Notes: a model not told the origin generated them from the sequence alone. Positions 29,177 to 39,294 are shown, counted from the first letter of the stretch. The stretch is 64,000 nucleotides of DNA from Pseudomonas sp. SST3 (GCF_003325755.1 NZ_QORI02000008.1:62001-126000), one strand, 5' to 3'. A program made the numbers and translations.

Positions 29177-29559
29177 AGGGCGGTTCTCTTGTGAATAAGG
29201 GAGCGCAAGCCTGCATCAGCATTGCTGAAGCGGCCCGTCGTAGCGCTTGCACGCCTGTCGAGTGTAGTAATAGCGGGGCAGCGTGCGTGGCTTTCTCGGC
29301 ATCGGGTCTGCTGGAATCGCCGATGCGACAAGCCACTCCTGGCAGGCGCGTGGGCGGACTTTGGTGATGCAGGACCCATGGACATCGACGAGCTAGCAAC
29401 CTAACCGGTGGCTTGTCCGCTGGGCCGCGCAGCAACACACCGCATCCACACCAAGCCTCCAGTGGGGCAATTTCACCGGCGACGCCAGCGCGAAAAACCT
29501 GCGCAGTTGGGTTTTTCCTCTACTGTTGCTTAGGTTCACTACGGGATTGGAGCGGGGCG
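29177..29559. other. Intergenic region with no recognised gene
   Basis: About 380 bases between divergent genes (serine hydrolase on minus, dienelactone hydrolase on plus). It must hold both promoters. I see only a ribosome binding site GGAGCGGGG before the ATG at 29560. Open frames in it lack start signals and similarity. Confidence 0.4.
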
Positions 29560-30342
29560 ATGAATACGCTGTGCATTCCTTTGGCGCTGATGGCAATGGT
29601 CGGCTTTGCCGAGGCCGCCGTGGTGGTCAAGCCGTTGGCCTACGAGATCGACGGCCAAGCCTTTGAAGGTCTACTGGTTTATGACGATGCGATCAGCACG
29701 CCGCGACCGGGGCTGGTGATGGTACCCAACTGGCTCGGCGTGACCGAACGTTCTGCCGAGAAAGCTGCCCGCGCGGCGGGGAAAGAGTATGTCGTGTTCA
29801 TGGCGGACCTTTACGGCAAGACCGTACGGCCATCCAATCCGGACGAAGCCAAGGCCGCTGCCACGACGTTGCGCAGTGATCGAGGCCTGATGCGTACGCG
29901 CGGGCAGGCGGCGGTCGATGCATTCAGGGCACAGAATGCGGTGGCACTGGACACCGGCAAGATGGCAGCGATCGGCTTCTGCTTCGGCGGCGGCGCCGTG
30001 CTGGAACTGGCCCGCTCGGGCGCCGACCTGGATGCATTCGTCTCGTTTCACGGCAACCTCGACACGCCCAACCCGGACGATGCCAGCCAGATCAAGGCAC
30101 CGGTGCTGGTGCTGCATGGTGCCGATGATCCGGCGGTGCCGAAGGAGCAAGTCGAAGGCTTCATTGCCGAGATGCAAGCGACCGATGTCGACTGGCAGAT
30201 GAACGTCTATGGCAACGCCGTGCATTCGTTTACCGACCCATACGCGAACGTGCCGGGGCGCAACGAGTACAACCCGTTGGTGGCGAAACGCGCATTCCAA
30301 TCCATGAACAACCTGCTCGATGAGGTGTTCGCCTCACAGTGA
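29560..30342 (+). CDS. Dienelactone hydrolase-family protein, secreted
   Basis: A 260-residue alpha/beta hydrolase with a signal peptide (cleavage near FAEA, residue 19), hence periplasmic, unlike cytoplasmic dienelactone hydrolases of aromatic degradation. Nucleophile Cys is in GFCFGGG, the acid in HGADDPAVP and the His in AVHSFTDPY, the DLH triad. ATG 29560 follows GGAGCGGGG. No aromatic-degradation genes are nearby, so the substrate is unknown. Single-gene unit. Confidence 0.87.
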   Translation: MNTLCIPLALMAMVGFAEAAVVVKPLAYEIDGQAFEGLLVYDDAISTPRPGLVMVPNWLGVTERSAEKAARAAGKEYVVFMADLYGKTVRPSNPDEAKAAATTLRSDRGLMRTRGQAAVDAFRAQNAVALDTGKMAAIGFCFGGGAVLELARSGADLDAFVSFHGNLDTPNPDDASQIKAPVLVLHGADDPAVPKEQVEGFIAEMQATDVDWQMNVYGNAVHSFTDPYANVPGRNEYNPLVAKRAFQSMNNLLDEVFASQ

Positions 30343-30407
30343 GCTGCCAGACAGTGAAGCAGCTCGGCATGTTATGGATCGGTGCTGCCGAGCGGCTGGC
30401 CGATATG

Positions 30408-31004
30408 TCAGCGCGGGATGATGCGGACCCGACCCGCCGTGTTGTCACGCTGTGAAGCCTTGTCGTTTTCGGCGCGGCCCGGGATCGAGCCATCGTCCGC
30501 GCCGCGCTCCGGTGTGGCGGTGCCGTCCAGCTGGCGTTGGTCGACGCTGATGGAAGTGGCGTCCGGATAGCCGGTGGTCAGGGTCTCGGTGCTGGCCGTT
30601 ACCGGCGTTGCATCTGTATCGCCCCAGCTGGCGCTGCGCTCGTCGACGTCGATGGCACCGTTTCGCTCCATCACTTGCTCGACCATCGACACCAACCCCT
30701 CATCACTCACGGTGACGGTGACCACCGTCGAACCGCGTCGTGCCGCCTCTGGGTAGCGACCGGCGTGTTTGCTCGCATCGTCGCCGAAGACCTTGTGAAA
30801 GAAGCTGCCGAGCTTTTCGGCGACGGTCGCGTCGTCATCAGGTTCCTCCCCGATCACTTCCACCCGGCTGCTGTCGACGGTGGCGGGGTTGAAGGATGCG
30901 GATAGCTGGATGGCATCGCTGGCCACACCCTTGGTCAGAAGTTCGGCCTTGACCTGCTCGGCTTCGGCGTAGCGATCAAAGGCTGCTATGAGAATCTGCG
31001 TCAT
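30408..31004 (-). CDS. Hypothetical stress-protein-like product (YflT-type N-terminus)
   Basis: A 198-residue soluble protein. The N-terminal region MTQILIAAFDRYAEAEQVKAELLTKGV resembles the general-stress-protein-17M/YflT-type ferredoxin-like domain, an RVEVIGEEPDDD strand and a helical EKLGSFFHKVFGDD follow. The C-terminal 60 residues are a Thr/Asp-rich low-complexity tail. Family identification is by eye only. Possibly acts under stress, which is inference. Single gene; I see no operon partner. Confidence 0.6.
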   Translation of the reverse strand: MTQILIAAFDRYAEAEQVKAELLTKGVASDAIQLSASFNPATVDSSRVEVIGEEPDDDATVAEKLGSFFHKVFGDDASKHAGRYPEAARRGSTVVTVTVSDEGLVSMVEQVMERNGAIDVDERSASWGDTDATPVTASTETLTTGYPDATSISVDQRQLDGTATPERGADDGSIPGRAENDKASQRDNTAGRVRIIPR

Positions 31005-31331
31005 GACTTCACCTTGGTTTTCATGCAGGGCTGGCTGCGGTACAGGAACGTGGCAACGCGGCTGTCTGCCGCGAGCTCGGGGTGAGGGGTGCGTATCGCT
31101 TGGGGGCGAATACGAGCCGTCCTGATTGTTGGGTCGGAGGCCGGGCTCAATGGTTCCGTAAGGTGTTCGCTCCGATCACGTTTCGTGAGTCAACACCGGC
31201 TAGACGCGGTCGCATCAACAGGCGCGCCAAATACGACGGGTCGGCTGGCGGGACAACTGTGACTAGGTCTGACTGGACACGGCCTTGTCGCCCTGGAGCG
31301 AACCAGAGCATAGATAACGAGGAGTGAAGCG
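31005..31331. other. Intergenic region with no recognised gene
   Basis: About 330 bases between a minus-strand gene and the DsbA-like gene. It ends in a good ribosome binding site (GAGGAGTGAAGCG) before the ATG at 31332. Nothing else is supported. Confidence 0.4.
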
Positions 31332-31931
31332 ATGGCGATTGACGTGAAGGTCTGGTCGGATTTCGTCTGCCCTTTCTGCATGATCGCGGAGAAACCCCTG
31401 CTGGATGCGATCGCAGCGTCGGGCGCGGAGGTGGAGCTGCAATGGATGCCGTTCGAGCTGCGTCCTTATCCCGCCGAGACCTTGCGGCCAGAAGACGCTT
31501 ATCTGCAATCGATTTGGCCGCAATCGGTATATCCGGTAGCCGAGAGGCACGGTGTCAGGCTCAAGTTGCCCTCCATCTCACCACAGCCGCATACCGGGCT
31601 CGCGTGGGAGGGCTATCAATTCGCGCAGGAGCAGGGCAGCGGCAACGCCTACAACGATCGGGTACTCAAGGCCTTCTTTCAGGAAGACCGCGACATTGGC
31701 GACCTTGAGATTCTGACGCAGCTGGCAACCGAGGTGGGGCTGGATCAGGCATCGTTCAGGTCGGCATTGGAGCAACGACGCTACCGGACTCAACACCAGC
31801 AGGCGCTCTTGCTTGCAGAGCGTATGGGCGTCCAGGCGGTGCCGACCATCCTGATTGGCGAACGGCTGTTTGCCGGCGTGCAGTCGGAGCAGACGCTGCT
31901 CGAGGCGCTGCGACAGGAAGCAAAAGGCTGA
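31332..31931 (+). CDS. DsbA-family oxidoreductase (FrnE-like)
   Basis: A 199-residue thioredoxin-fold protein of the FrnE/DsbA type. The redox motif CPFC lies at residues 13-16, with the helical insertion typical of DsbA and the cis-Pro loop AVPTILI near residue 170. No signal peptide, so it is cytoplasmic, as expected for FrnE-like proteins involved in disulfide handling or polyketide-type isomerisation. GAGGAG seven bases before the ATG. Single gene. Confidence 0.9.
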   Translation: MAIDVKVWSDFVCPFCMIAEKPLLDAIAASGAEVELQWMPFELRPYPAETLRPEDAYLQSIWPQSVYPVAERHGVRLKLPSISPQPHTGLAWEGYQFAQEQGSGNAYNDRVLKAFFQEDRDIGDLEILTQLATEVGLDQASFRSALEQRRYRTQHQQALLLAERMGVQAVPTILIGERLFAGVQSEQTLLEALRQEAKG

Positions 31932-32268
31932 GATCACGCCCCGCTGGCAGCATCGCTCACAAGCGCTGCGCCGGTTCAGCGTGCCTTTCGTTGCCTTATC
32001 CCGGGGCGCTGTTTGCGGGCGCAGCTGCCATTGGTCGTCAGCTATCTCTGGTACCTGACAGGGTTCTGCCGCAGGCGTAGAATCCGCGCCGCTCAGACCT
32101 TCCGCCTGAAACACATCCTCTGTTTTATGAACGATCCTCCGCGCTTCTTCGAAGTGGCGGTGCGACTGCGTTGTGGTTTTTCAGCGGCTTGTCACCTTCC
32201 AATCGCCATTCGTGCCGGGTGCCATGCAGCCTCCTATTCACGAGTGCACCGCAATCAGACCTGCTTAC
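31932..32268. other. Intergenic region upstream of the SotB-like exporter
   Basis: About 340 bases with no credible gene. The frame of the exporter extends upstream to 32173 without a ribosome binding site, so this part is read as leader sequence. No operator is recognised. Confidence 0.4.
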
Positions 32269-33456
32269 ATGAACGAATCAAATGCCCGCCCTGGCAGTTG
32301 GCTCAGTGTCGTTGCACTGGCCCTTGCCGCTTTCATCTTCAACACGACCGAGTTCGTCCCGGTCGCCTTGCTCAGCGATATCGGACGCTCGTTCGACATG
32401 CCGCCATCCCAGGTCGGCCTGATGCTAACCATCTATGCCTGGGTGGTGGCATTGATGTCGCTGCCGATGATGCTGCTGACGCGCAACGTCGAACGTCGCA
32501 CCTTGCTGATCTTCGTCTTCGTGGTGTTCATCGGCAGCCATCTGGTCTCGAGCGTGGCGTCCAGCTTCGGCATGCTGATGGTCAGCCGTATCGGTATCGC
32601 CCTGGCGCATGCCGTGTTCTGGTCGATCACCGCGTCGCTGGCCGTGCGGGTCGCACCCGAAGGCAAACAGGCTCAGGCGCTAGGCTTGTTGGCGACGGGC
32701 AGCGCACTGGCCATGGTGCTGGGCATTCCGCTGGGTAGGGTCGTCGGCGAGCTGCTGGGCTGGCGCACGACCTTTCTGTCGATCGCCATAGTCGCGGCAC
32801 TGGCCGTACTGGTGCTGGCGCGCACCTTACCGCTGTTACCGAGCCAGAATTCAGGGTCGTTGCGCAGCTTGCCGGTGTTGTTCAAACGGCCTGCTCTGGT
32901 TGCTGCTTACGTGTTGACGGCGCTGGTGATCACTGCGCAGTTCACCGCTTACACTTATATCGAGCCCGTCGCACAGACCATCGCCCACCTGAGCGGTGGC
33001 ATGACAACCGCGTTGCTGCTGCTGTTCGGCGGCGCCGGCATTCTTGGTTCGTTCCTGTTCAGCCGCTACAGCGGCCGTTATCCGCGAGGCTTTCTGATCG
33101 CGGCGATATCGACCATGGCGATGTGTTTGCTGCTGCTATTGCCGGCTGCACGTGAGACTTCGCTGCTGGGCACTCTGGTGGTGGTGTGGGGCATCGCCGG
33201 AATGTGCTTCGGCCTGGCGTTGCAGTCGAAGGTGCTGAAACTCGCTTCGGATGCGACCGATGTCGCCATGGCCCTGTTCTCCGGCATCTACAACGTCGGT
33301 ATCGGTGGCGGCGCATTGCTGGGCAGCCTGGTTACCCTTCATCTAGGTCTGAGCGATGTGGGCATCGTGGGCGGGTTGCTGGCGTTGAGCGGCGTGGTGC
33401 TGTGTTGTTTCGCCACCTATCGTTTTGCGCGGCCGGTGGAATCGGCAGTGAGCTGA
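32269..33456 (+). CDS. sotB: MFS exporter of the SotB/YdeA sugar-efflux type
   Basis: A 395-residue major facilitator exporter with 12 predicted membrane spans. The N-terminal region [29 protein letters not shown] is strongly typical of SotB, which expels sugars such as arabinose and IPTG in E. coli. A basic loop VERRT separates TM2-3, in MFS fashion. Start chosen at ATG 32269 because the family begins MN.. just before SW; no strong ribosome binding site is visible. Substrate inferred from family only. Confidence 0.82.
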   Translation: MNESNARPGSWLSVVALALAAFIFNTTEFVPVALLSDIGRSFDMPPSQVGLMLTIYAWVVALMSLPMMLLTRNVERRTLLIFVFVVFIGSHLVSSVASSFGMLMVSRIGIALAHAVFWSITASLAVRVAPEGKQAQALGLLATGSALAMVLGIPLGRVVGELLGWRTTFLSIAIVAALAVLVLARTLPLLPSQNSGSLRSLPVLFKRPALVAAYVLTALVITAQFTAYTYIEPVAQTIAHLSGGMTTALLLLFGGAGILGSFLFSRYSGRYPRGFLIAAISTMAMCLLLLLPAARETSLLGTLVVVWGIAGMCFGLALQSKVLKLASDATDVAMALFSGIYNVGIGGGALLGSLVTLHLGLSDVGIVGGLLALSGVVLCCFATYRFARPVESAVS

Positions 33457-33599
33457 GGCGGGCGCAAGCTGTTCCCGTTGCGATATTCGTTGGGCTGGAA
33501 GCCGGATGGATGGTGCGCTGCTGCCACTGGCTGATGACTCAGCGTGGTGACAACAGCGAAGCCGTCCTCAATGTGGCCCAAGGGATGAAATAGCAACAA

Positions 33600-33638
33600 G
33601 GCTGGAATGCGCGGGACGCGATCACTCGCGTTCCAGCC
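33600..33638. terminator. Hairpin between convergent MFS and receptor genes
   Basis: 12-bp stem GGCTGGAATGCG (33600-33611) / CGCGTTCCAGCC (33627-33638) with one G-T pair. It lies 17 bases from the chemoreceptor stop on the minus strand and could serve both convergent genes. T tract is weak. Confidence 0.5.
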
Positions 33639-33654
33639 TATCGGGCTGTAGCGC

Positions 33655-34968
33655 TTAGTCCAATTCGTTGGCAAAGCGGCCGATCGCGCTGACCACCTGC
33701 TTGGCACCGTCTTGAATCTCGACGATCACGGCGCCGGCCTGTTTGGCCAGCGACAGGCCTTGGGCCGCTTGTTCACGGCTGTTGGCCATCTCTCGGACCG
33801 CTTCGTCGACCAGAGCCTGGTTCTTCTGTACCACGCTGACGATTTCGTCAGTGGCCGTGCTGGTTCGGCCAGCCAATTGGCGTACCTCGTCGGCGACCAC
33901 CGCGAAACCACGGCCTTGCTCGCCCGCGCGTGCCGCTTCGATGGCGGCGTTGAGCGCGAGTAGGTTGGTCTGTGCGGCGATACCGCCAATAGTCTGCACA
34001 ATCGAGCTGATCAGGTGGGATTGCTGGCCCAGCGCCTCGATTCCTTGGGTAGCCGATTCGACCTCTTCGGCGATGCGCTGCATGGTCGCAACCGTATCGT
34101 TGACCACAACCGCGCCGCGCTCGGCACTGGTGTCGGTCTTAATGGACACGTCGTAAGCGATGCTCGCCGCCTCCCGCACTTCTTCTTCGCGAGCGACCTG
34201 CTCGGACACGACACTGGCGAATTTCACCACTTTGCAGAGCTTGCCTTCGGTATCGTGGACCGGGTTGTAGGATGCTTCGAGCCAGACGTCCCGGCCCTGG
34301 CTATCGATGCGCTTGAAGCGGTCCGCGACGAACTCGCCGCGATTAAGCGTCTGCCAGAACGTCTTGTACTGCGGCGACGAGGCTTCCTCGGCGGTGCAGA
34401 ACATACTGTGATGCTTGCCCTGGATCTGTTTGAGCGAATAGCCCATGCCTTGCAGGAACTGTTCGTTGGCCGAGACCACGGTACCGTCCAGATTGAACTG
34501 GATCACCGCCGTTGAACGCAGCAACGCAGCGATGAAGGCTTCATTCTCCTTCGCAAGCTGCAGCGCCTTCGTCACCTCACGCGCATAGCCGCTCATGTGC
34601 AGCAGAGCACCTTGGGCGTTCCGGATCGGGTACCAGTCTATGTACAGCCAGGCGAGGCTGCCATCGGTGCGCAGAAAGCGATAGTTGTCGCTGATTGGAA
34701 CAAGCTTGGACACCGCTGCGCGGAAGTTGTGGAAGCAGGGCAGATTCTTCACATAGGCCGGTACGATCTCTGCCATCGGACGGCCTTTCAGCTGTTCGGC
34801 GTCGTAGCCGAGGATGTTCGCGAACTTCTGATTGACCGCTATCATCCGAAACTCGGCGTCGAGGGTGATCGACAGCGTCGCGCTGTTCATCTGGTCGCGC
34901 AGCTGACGGAGCAGCAACAGCTCTGCAGCTTGTTCTTCGAGTTGTTTTTTGAGTTGGCCGTTGAACAT
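33655..34968 (-). CDS. Soluble PAS-PAS methyl-accepting receptor (BdlA-like)
   Basis: A 437-residue signal transducer. A coiled-coil N-terminus ([20 protein letters not shown]) precedes two PAS domains (about 25-145 and 150-265; motifs [21 protein letters not shown] and [18 protein letters not shown]), then a short MCP signalling domain with the hairpin tip sequence [39 protein letters not shown]. No membrane span, so it is cytoplasmic. The layout resembles BdlA, the biofilm-dispersal sensor of P. aeruginosa, but orthology is not shown. Start 34968 chosen as first Met after a weak leader; 35010 is possible. Single-gene unit. Confidence 0.85.
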   Translation of the reverse strand: MFNGQLKKQLEEQAAELLLLRQLRDQMNSATLSITLDAEFRMIAVNQKFANILGYDAEQLKGRPMAEIVPAYVKNLPCFHNFRAAVSKLVPISDNYRFLRTDGSLAWLYIDWYPIRNAQGALLHMSGYAREVTKALQLAKENEAFIAALLRSTAVIQFNLDGTVVSANEQFLQGMGYSLKQIQGKHHSMFCTAEEASSPQYKTFWQTLNRGEFVADRFKRIDSQGRDVWLEASYNPVHDTEGKLCKVVKFASVVSEQVAREEEVREAASIAYDVSIKTDTSAERGAVVVNDTVATMQRIAEEVESATQGIEALGQQSHLISSIVQTIGGIAAQTNLLALNAAIEAARAGEQGRGFAVVADEVRQLAGRTSTATDEIVSVVQKNQALVDEAVREMANSREQAAQGLSLAKQAGAVIVEIQDGAKQVVSAIGRFANELD

Positions 34969-35054
34969 GGATGCACCAGGTGCTGAGTGAGGGTGATTAT
35001 CTATCGGCACGCCGCACCCTTACTTGATGCTGGGCTAGCTTATGGTGATGACGC

Positions 35055-35474
35055 TTAATCGACGCGTTCCAAACGCACCCGAACGACGCCCGAGCGGGTG
35101 CTGGCGATTCGCTCGAACGCCGCTTTCGACAGATCAATGACGCGCCCACGCACGAACGGCCCACGGTCATTGATGCGCACCACCACGCTTTTACCGTTGC
35201 GCGTATTGATGACCCGGACCTTGGCGCCAAAGGGCAGGGTGCGGTGCGCTGCGGTGAGCGCGCCCTGGTCGAAGCGCTCTCCGTTGGCGGTCAACTTGTT
35301 GTGGTGCTGGCTGCCGTAGTACGAGGCCTTGCCCGAGCCGATGAGTTCGCCCTGTTCTATCGAAGGTTGGGGTTCGGCGTCTGGCTGTGGCGGCTCGGGC
35401 GGGGGGGTTGCGCATCCGACGAGGGTTGCGACCAGTGATAACGCCATGATCCAGCGAGCTGACCCATTGAGCAT
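35055..35474 (-). CDS. Short RlpA-like septal lytic transglycosylase lipoprotein
   Basis: A 139-residue lipoprotein with lipobox LVGC (Cys21), a Pro-rich linker, and the double-psi beta-barrel domain of RlpA ([44 protein letters not shown]). The Asp in NDRGPF is the residue used by RlpA lytic enzymes. It lacks the C-terminal SPOR domain that full RlpA has, so it may not be recruited to the septum in the same way. AAGGAAC precedes the ATG at 35474. The longer frame upstream is rejected. Confidence 0.85.
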   Translation of the reverse strand: MLNGSARWIMALSLVATLVGCATPPPEPPQPDAEPQPSIEQGELIGSGKASYYGSQHHNKLTANGERFDQGALTAAHRTLPFGAKVRVINTRNGKSVVVRINDRGPFVRGRVIDLSKAAFERIASTRSGVVRVRLERVD

Positions 35475-35604
35475 GTTCGTTCCTTGTTTGCTTATGGAAG
35501 GGCCTATATCGGCCGGTTGAGGCCCCAGCGCCGAGTGTTGAGCAGCAGCTATCAGGGTTTTTACAGGAATTACTCTCAACGCGAGTAAGGTTCCCCCTTT
35601 TTCA

Positions 35605-36037
35605 TTGAGTCGGGATGTCCATACATGTTCGTTTCGCGCCATTCTGAGAGCGCGTATCGCGCTGCCTGTTGTTGCCGTTTTGCCTAGCCCACTGACGCTC
35701 GTGATCGCCGTCGAACAGCAGACAACAGTATTGCCCGAAGTTCAGATTGTCGATGCGGGCGTGGAGCCGGATCAGCGCTACCAGGCCCGCGATGTCAGCA
35801 GCGCCAGCAAGGGCAGCGTGCCGGCAACAACGCCAACGACTACTGAATGAGCAGCCACACCGTGGTCGATGCCATTCTGCGTTGGGAGTACCCGGTGCTG
35901 GGCCAGTAGACCCGCTGCAGCTCAGCGTCGACAACCTGTTCGACAAGCAGTACTACCCGTCGAGCACCGGCAGCGAGCTGCAGGTCGATGTCGGCCAGCC
36001 AAGAACCGCACGTTTGAGCGCCAGCCTGACCTACTAA
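35605..36037 (+). pseudogene. Remnant of a TonB-dependent siderophore receptor
   Basis: An N-terminal piece ([13 protein letters not shown] near 35720-35760, like a TonB-box region) is joined to a C-terminal barrel end (SSHTVVDAILRWEYPVLG, then VDNLFDKQYYPS and VGQPRTARLSASLTY with stop 36035-36037). The central plug and most of the barrel are missing. In the C-terminal part there is an in-frame TGA at about 35845 (where ...NANDYW would be expected) and a one-base deletion near 35897. This is a deletion-scarred pseudogene. It is near two intact receptors at 39.3 and 44.2 kb but not obviously a copy of them. Confidence 0.75.
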
Positions 36038-36059
36038 GCGTGCGGCTCATCCCGGCTCG

Positions 36060-36839
36060 TCACTCGTCGGGCTTGGCTAACCAGCTATCGGCGATGCGCT
36101 GGTACTCGCCGGTCGCCTTGGTCAGATGCAGCCACTGGTCGACGTAGGCCTTGAACGCCATGTCGCCACGCGGCAGCAGAAACGCCTTTTCGCTGTATTG
36201 CAGCGGCTTGTCGGGGTTCACCGCGCACAGCGTTGGGTAGTTGCGCTGCTGGTACTGCGCCTCGGACGAGTCGGTGATCATCACGTCGGCCTTGTTATCA
36301 GCGACGGATTTGAAGATCACCGTGTTGTCGTGGAACAACTCCAGCTGTGCCTTGGGCAACTCGCGATGAACGAAGGCCTCGTTGGTGCCGCCCGGCGGCT
36401 CGATCAGGCGCACTGACGGTTGGTTGAGCTGTTCGATGGTCTGGTACTTGTCGACCTCGTCGCAACGGACGAAGGGAATCTTGCCGTCCACCGTGATCGG
36501 GTTGCTGAAGAAGGCCTTTTTCTGCCGCTCGAGAGAAATCGAGATGCCGCCCACGCCCATGTCGCAGTTGCCGGCAAGGAAGTCCGGCATCAGCGTTTTC
36601 CAGGTGGTCGGCACCCACTCGATCTTGACGTTAAGGGTTTTGGCCAACGACTCGGCCAGTGCAATGTCGATGCCTTCGTACTGCTTGTCGTCGCGCAGGA
36701 AGGTGTAGGGCTTGTAATCGCCAGTGGTGCAGACCTTAAGGGTTCCGCGCTGTTGGACGTCATCGAGCAGCGAATTCGAGGGTGCGGCGAAACTCGCGCC
36801 GCTGGCTAGCAAGACGCTGGCCGCAATCAGAGATCTCAT
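36060..36839 (-). CDS. Periplasmic binding-fold protein, cyclohexadienyl dehydratase (PheC)-like
   Basis: A 259-residue secreted protein (signal peptide to about residue 18, ASFA). It resembles PheC of P. aeruginosa closely along its length: TTGDYKPY, GISISLERQKKAFFSNP, PPGGTNEAF and CAVNPDKPLQYSEKAFLLPRGD. PheC converts prephenate/arogenate; the fold derives from amino-acid-binding proteins, so a transport role remains possible. The Glu of the GGTNE motif, important in the PheC family, is kept. AAGGA precedes the ATG at 36839. No ABC permease genes adjacent, which favours the enzyme over a transporter. Confidence 0.75.
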   Translation of the reverse strand: MRSLIAASVLLASGASFAAPSNSLLDDVQQRGTLKVCTTGDYKPYTFLRDDKQYEGIDIALAESLAKTLNVKIEWVPTTWKTLMPDFLAGNCDMGVGGISISLERQKKAFFSNPITVDGKIPFVRCDEVDKYQTIEQLNQPSVRLIEPPGGTNEAFVHRELPKAQLELFHDNTVIFKSVADNKADVMITDSSEAQYQQRNYPTLCAVNPDKPLQYSEKAFLLPRGDMAFKAYVDQWLHLTKATGEYQRIADSWLAKPDE

Positions 36840-37013
36840 GGTGTGTCCTTGCAAGGCATGCCTGGGAAGGCCGCGGTTGTTGTTCTGGCCCGCCAGTTGC
36901 GCGGGCAATATCGAACCTACCGGACGGCGGCCTCGACTCACAAGGTTTTACGGATCGGAATTCTCGTGGCTGAGGAGCGGACGCCATGGCGGCGTCCAGA
37001 CCCAGCATGCCGC

Positions 37014-39014
37014 TTAGGCGTGCGGCTTGTTCCGTATGGTCTTCATCAGGTCGTCCGGCGTGATATGCCCGACCACGCTGCTGGCGCTGCCCGGCTGCGG
37101 CAGATTGAGAATATTGCCCTTGATCTTACCGATCACGTGCATCTCGCAGGGCTTGCAGTCGAACTTCAGGGTCAGCACCTCGTCGCCGTGCACCAGCTGC
37201 ATCGGCGCGACCTTCGTGCGCACGCCGGTGACGCCCTTGGCCTGTTTCGGGCAGAGGTTGAAGGAGAAGCGCAGGCAGTGCTTGGTGATCATCACCGGCA
37301 CCTCGCCGGTTTCCTCATGGGCCTCGAAGGCCGCATCGATCAGCTCAACACCGTAACGCTGGTAGAAGGTGCGCGCCTTTTCGTTGTAGACGTTGGCAAG
37401 GAAGGTCAGATGCGATTCGGGGTAGACCGGCGGCGGTACGCTGACTGCCTTGCGGCTGCCCAGCGGGCGAATGGCTTCGCGAGCTTCGGTGAGCGCCTCG
37501 ATGGCTTCGCGGCGCAATGCCTTGAGTTGTGAGTTGGGAATGAAGAAGGCCTGGGGTGCGTCCATCTCGGCTTCTTCGGCGTGGTAGATCGTGGTGCCCA
37601 ACTGGCTCAGCAGGTCGACGATCTGACCGGGCACTTGCTCGGGCTTCTTGGCTTCGCCGAAGGGGCCGGCCAGCGAGGCGGTGGCATAGGCGCCTTCCTC
37701 GCTGGTCACGTGGAGTTCAAGCTCATCCGCACGCAGCCTGGCCAGCCAGCGCACGCCAATGCGGCGCTCGGCAGAGGTCTTCAGTAATGCCTGCTGCCAG
37801 TTGTGGTCCAGGTTGCGATTGAGCGGATGGTTCGGGCGCAGCTGGCGGATCGCGGCGGGCATCTCGTTGGGTTCGACGCGGTACTGCCAGAGCGCCTGGC
37901 CTTCCTCTTCTGATTGCCCCAGCGGCTCGACCACGCTGGCGCGGAAGCCCACCACCTCACGCTTGATCAGCACGTTCAGACCGTCGCCGTTGGACAGCGG
38001 CTCGCGTGTCTGCACCGTGAGATCGTGCTTGCCGACTTTGAGCACTTCGCCTACAGCGAGGCCGGTGAAGGTCGGCGAATCGAAGGCACCGATGTCAATT
38101 TTGCGGTCTGTAACGAAGTAATCAGTGCTGCCGCGGTGGAAGGTCTTGTCCGGGTCCGGCACGAAGAAGTGATCGGTACGGCCGCTGGAAGCGCGTGCCA
38201 GGTCAGTGCGGTCTTCAAGAATCTCATCCAGACGCTGGCGGTAGTAAGCGGTGATGTTTTTCACGTAGCTCACATCCTTGTAGCGACCCTCGATCTTGAA
38301 TGAGCGTACGCCGGCATCGACCAGTGCGCGCAGGTTGGCGCTCTGGTTGTTGTCCTTCATAGACAGCAGGTGCTTGTCGAACGCGACGACGCGGCCCTGA
38401 TCATCCTTGAGTGTGTAGGGCAGGCGGCACGCCTGGGAGCAGTCGCCACGGTTGGCGCTGCGGCCGTTTTGCGCATGAGAAATGTTGCACTGTCCGGAAA
38501 ACGCTACGCACAGGGCACCGTGAATGAAGAATTCGATGGCAGCCTCAGTGGCATCGCTGATCGCACGTATTTCCTGCAGATTCAGCTCGCGGGCCAGCAC
38601 CAGCTGAGAGAAGCCGGCCTTGTCGAGGAACTTGGCGCGCTCGAGGGTACGGATATCGGTCTGGGTGCTGGCGTGCAGTTCGATCGGCGGAATGTCCATC
38701 TCCATCACGCCCATGTCCTGCACGATCAGCGCGTCGACGCCGATCTCATAAAGCTGCCAGATCAGCGCCCGCGCCGCTTCCAGCTCGTCGTCATGAAGGA
38801 TGGTGTTGATGGTGACGAACACCCGCGCATGGAACAGATGGGCGAATTTCACCAGCTCGGCAATGTCCGCCACGCTGTTCTCGGCGTTGTGTCGCGCACC
38901 GAAACTCGGCCCGCCGATGTACACCGCATCGGCGCCATGCAGGATGGCCTCTCTTGCAATGGTGGTATCCCGAGCAGGGGAGAGCAGTTCGAGGTGGTGT
39001 TGAGGCAAGGACAT
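37014..39014 (-). CDS. rlhA: 23S rRNA 5-hydroxycytidine synthase RlhA (U32 peptidase family)
   Basis: A 666-residue U32-family protein that makes 5-hydroxycytidine at position 2501 of 23S rRNA (YdcP of E. coli). Signatures: SPARDTTIAREAILHGADAVYIGG at the N-terminus, the conserved Cys cluster in HGALCVAFSGQC and GDCSQACRLPY that holds the cofactor, and a C-terminal extension with FDCKPCEMHVIGKIKGNI. Full length. Cytoplasmic. Single-gene unit, 320 bases from the next receptor gene. Confidence 0.93.
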   Translation of the reverse strand: MSLPQHHLELLSPARDTTIAREAILHGADAVYIGGPSFGARHNAENSVADIAELVKFAHLFHARVFVTINTILHDDELEAARALIWQLYEIGVDALIVQDMGVMEMDIPPIELHASTQTDIRTLERAKFLDKAGFSQLVLARELNLQEIRAISDATEAAIEFFIHGALCVAFSGQCNISHAQNGRSANRGDCSQACRLPYTLKDDQGRVVAFDKHLLSMKDNNQSANLRALVDAGVRSFKIEGRYKDVSYVKNITAYYRQRLDEILEDRTDLARASSGRTDHFFVPDPDKTFHRGSTDYFVTDRKIDIGAFDSPTFTGLAVGEVLKVGKHDLTVQTREPLSNGDGLNVLIKREVVGFRASVVEPLGQSEEEGQALWQYRVEPNEMPAAIRQLRPNHPLNRNLDHNWQQALLKTSAERRIGVRWLARLRADELELHVTSEEGAYATASLAGPFGEAKKPEQVPGQIVDLLSQLGTTIYHAEEAEMDAPQAFFIPNSQLKALRREAIEALTEAREAIRPLGSRKAVSVPPPVYPESHLTFLANVYNEKARTFYQRYGVELIDAAFEAHEETGEVPVMITKHCLRFSFNLCPKQAKGVTGVRTKVAPMQLVHGDEVLTLKFDCKPCEMHVIGKIKGNILNLPQPGSASSVVGHITPDDLMKTIRNKPHA

Positions 39015-39294
39015 GGGCGCGGACCGGGTGCGAATCGAAAGTCGCGCATTGTAAAGGCTTACGGGCCTTTTGGGACTGGGCGCTGGACGAGAGGGCTAAG
39101 GACCGTGAATACAATGAGTTGAAGCGCAATGACAGTAATTAGAGTCGGTCTCCCTACCTTGCCGACTGCGAGCGGCTTGGCTTGCGTTCGTCAACTATCA
39201 AACTCTCACTGCGACATTGTAAGAACTTTCGGTTCGGTTTTCGGCTTGCTCGTCTGCCGTAATCAAGGGCTTTCTGCGAGCGCAAGTACGCGCA

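Noticed and set aside
36060..36839. ABC transporter substrate-binding protein as the only reading
   Set aside because: No permease or ATPase genes adjacent and close resemblance to PheC; kept only as an alternative.
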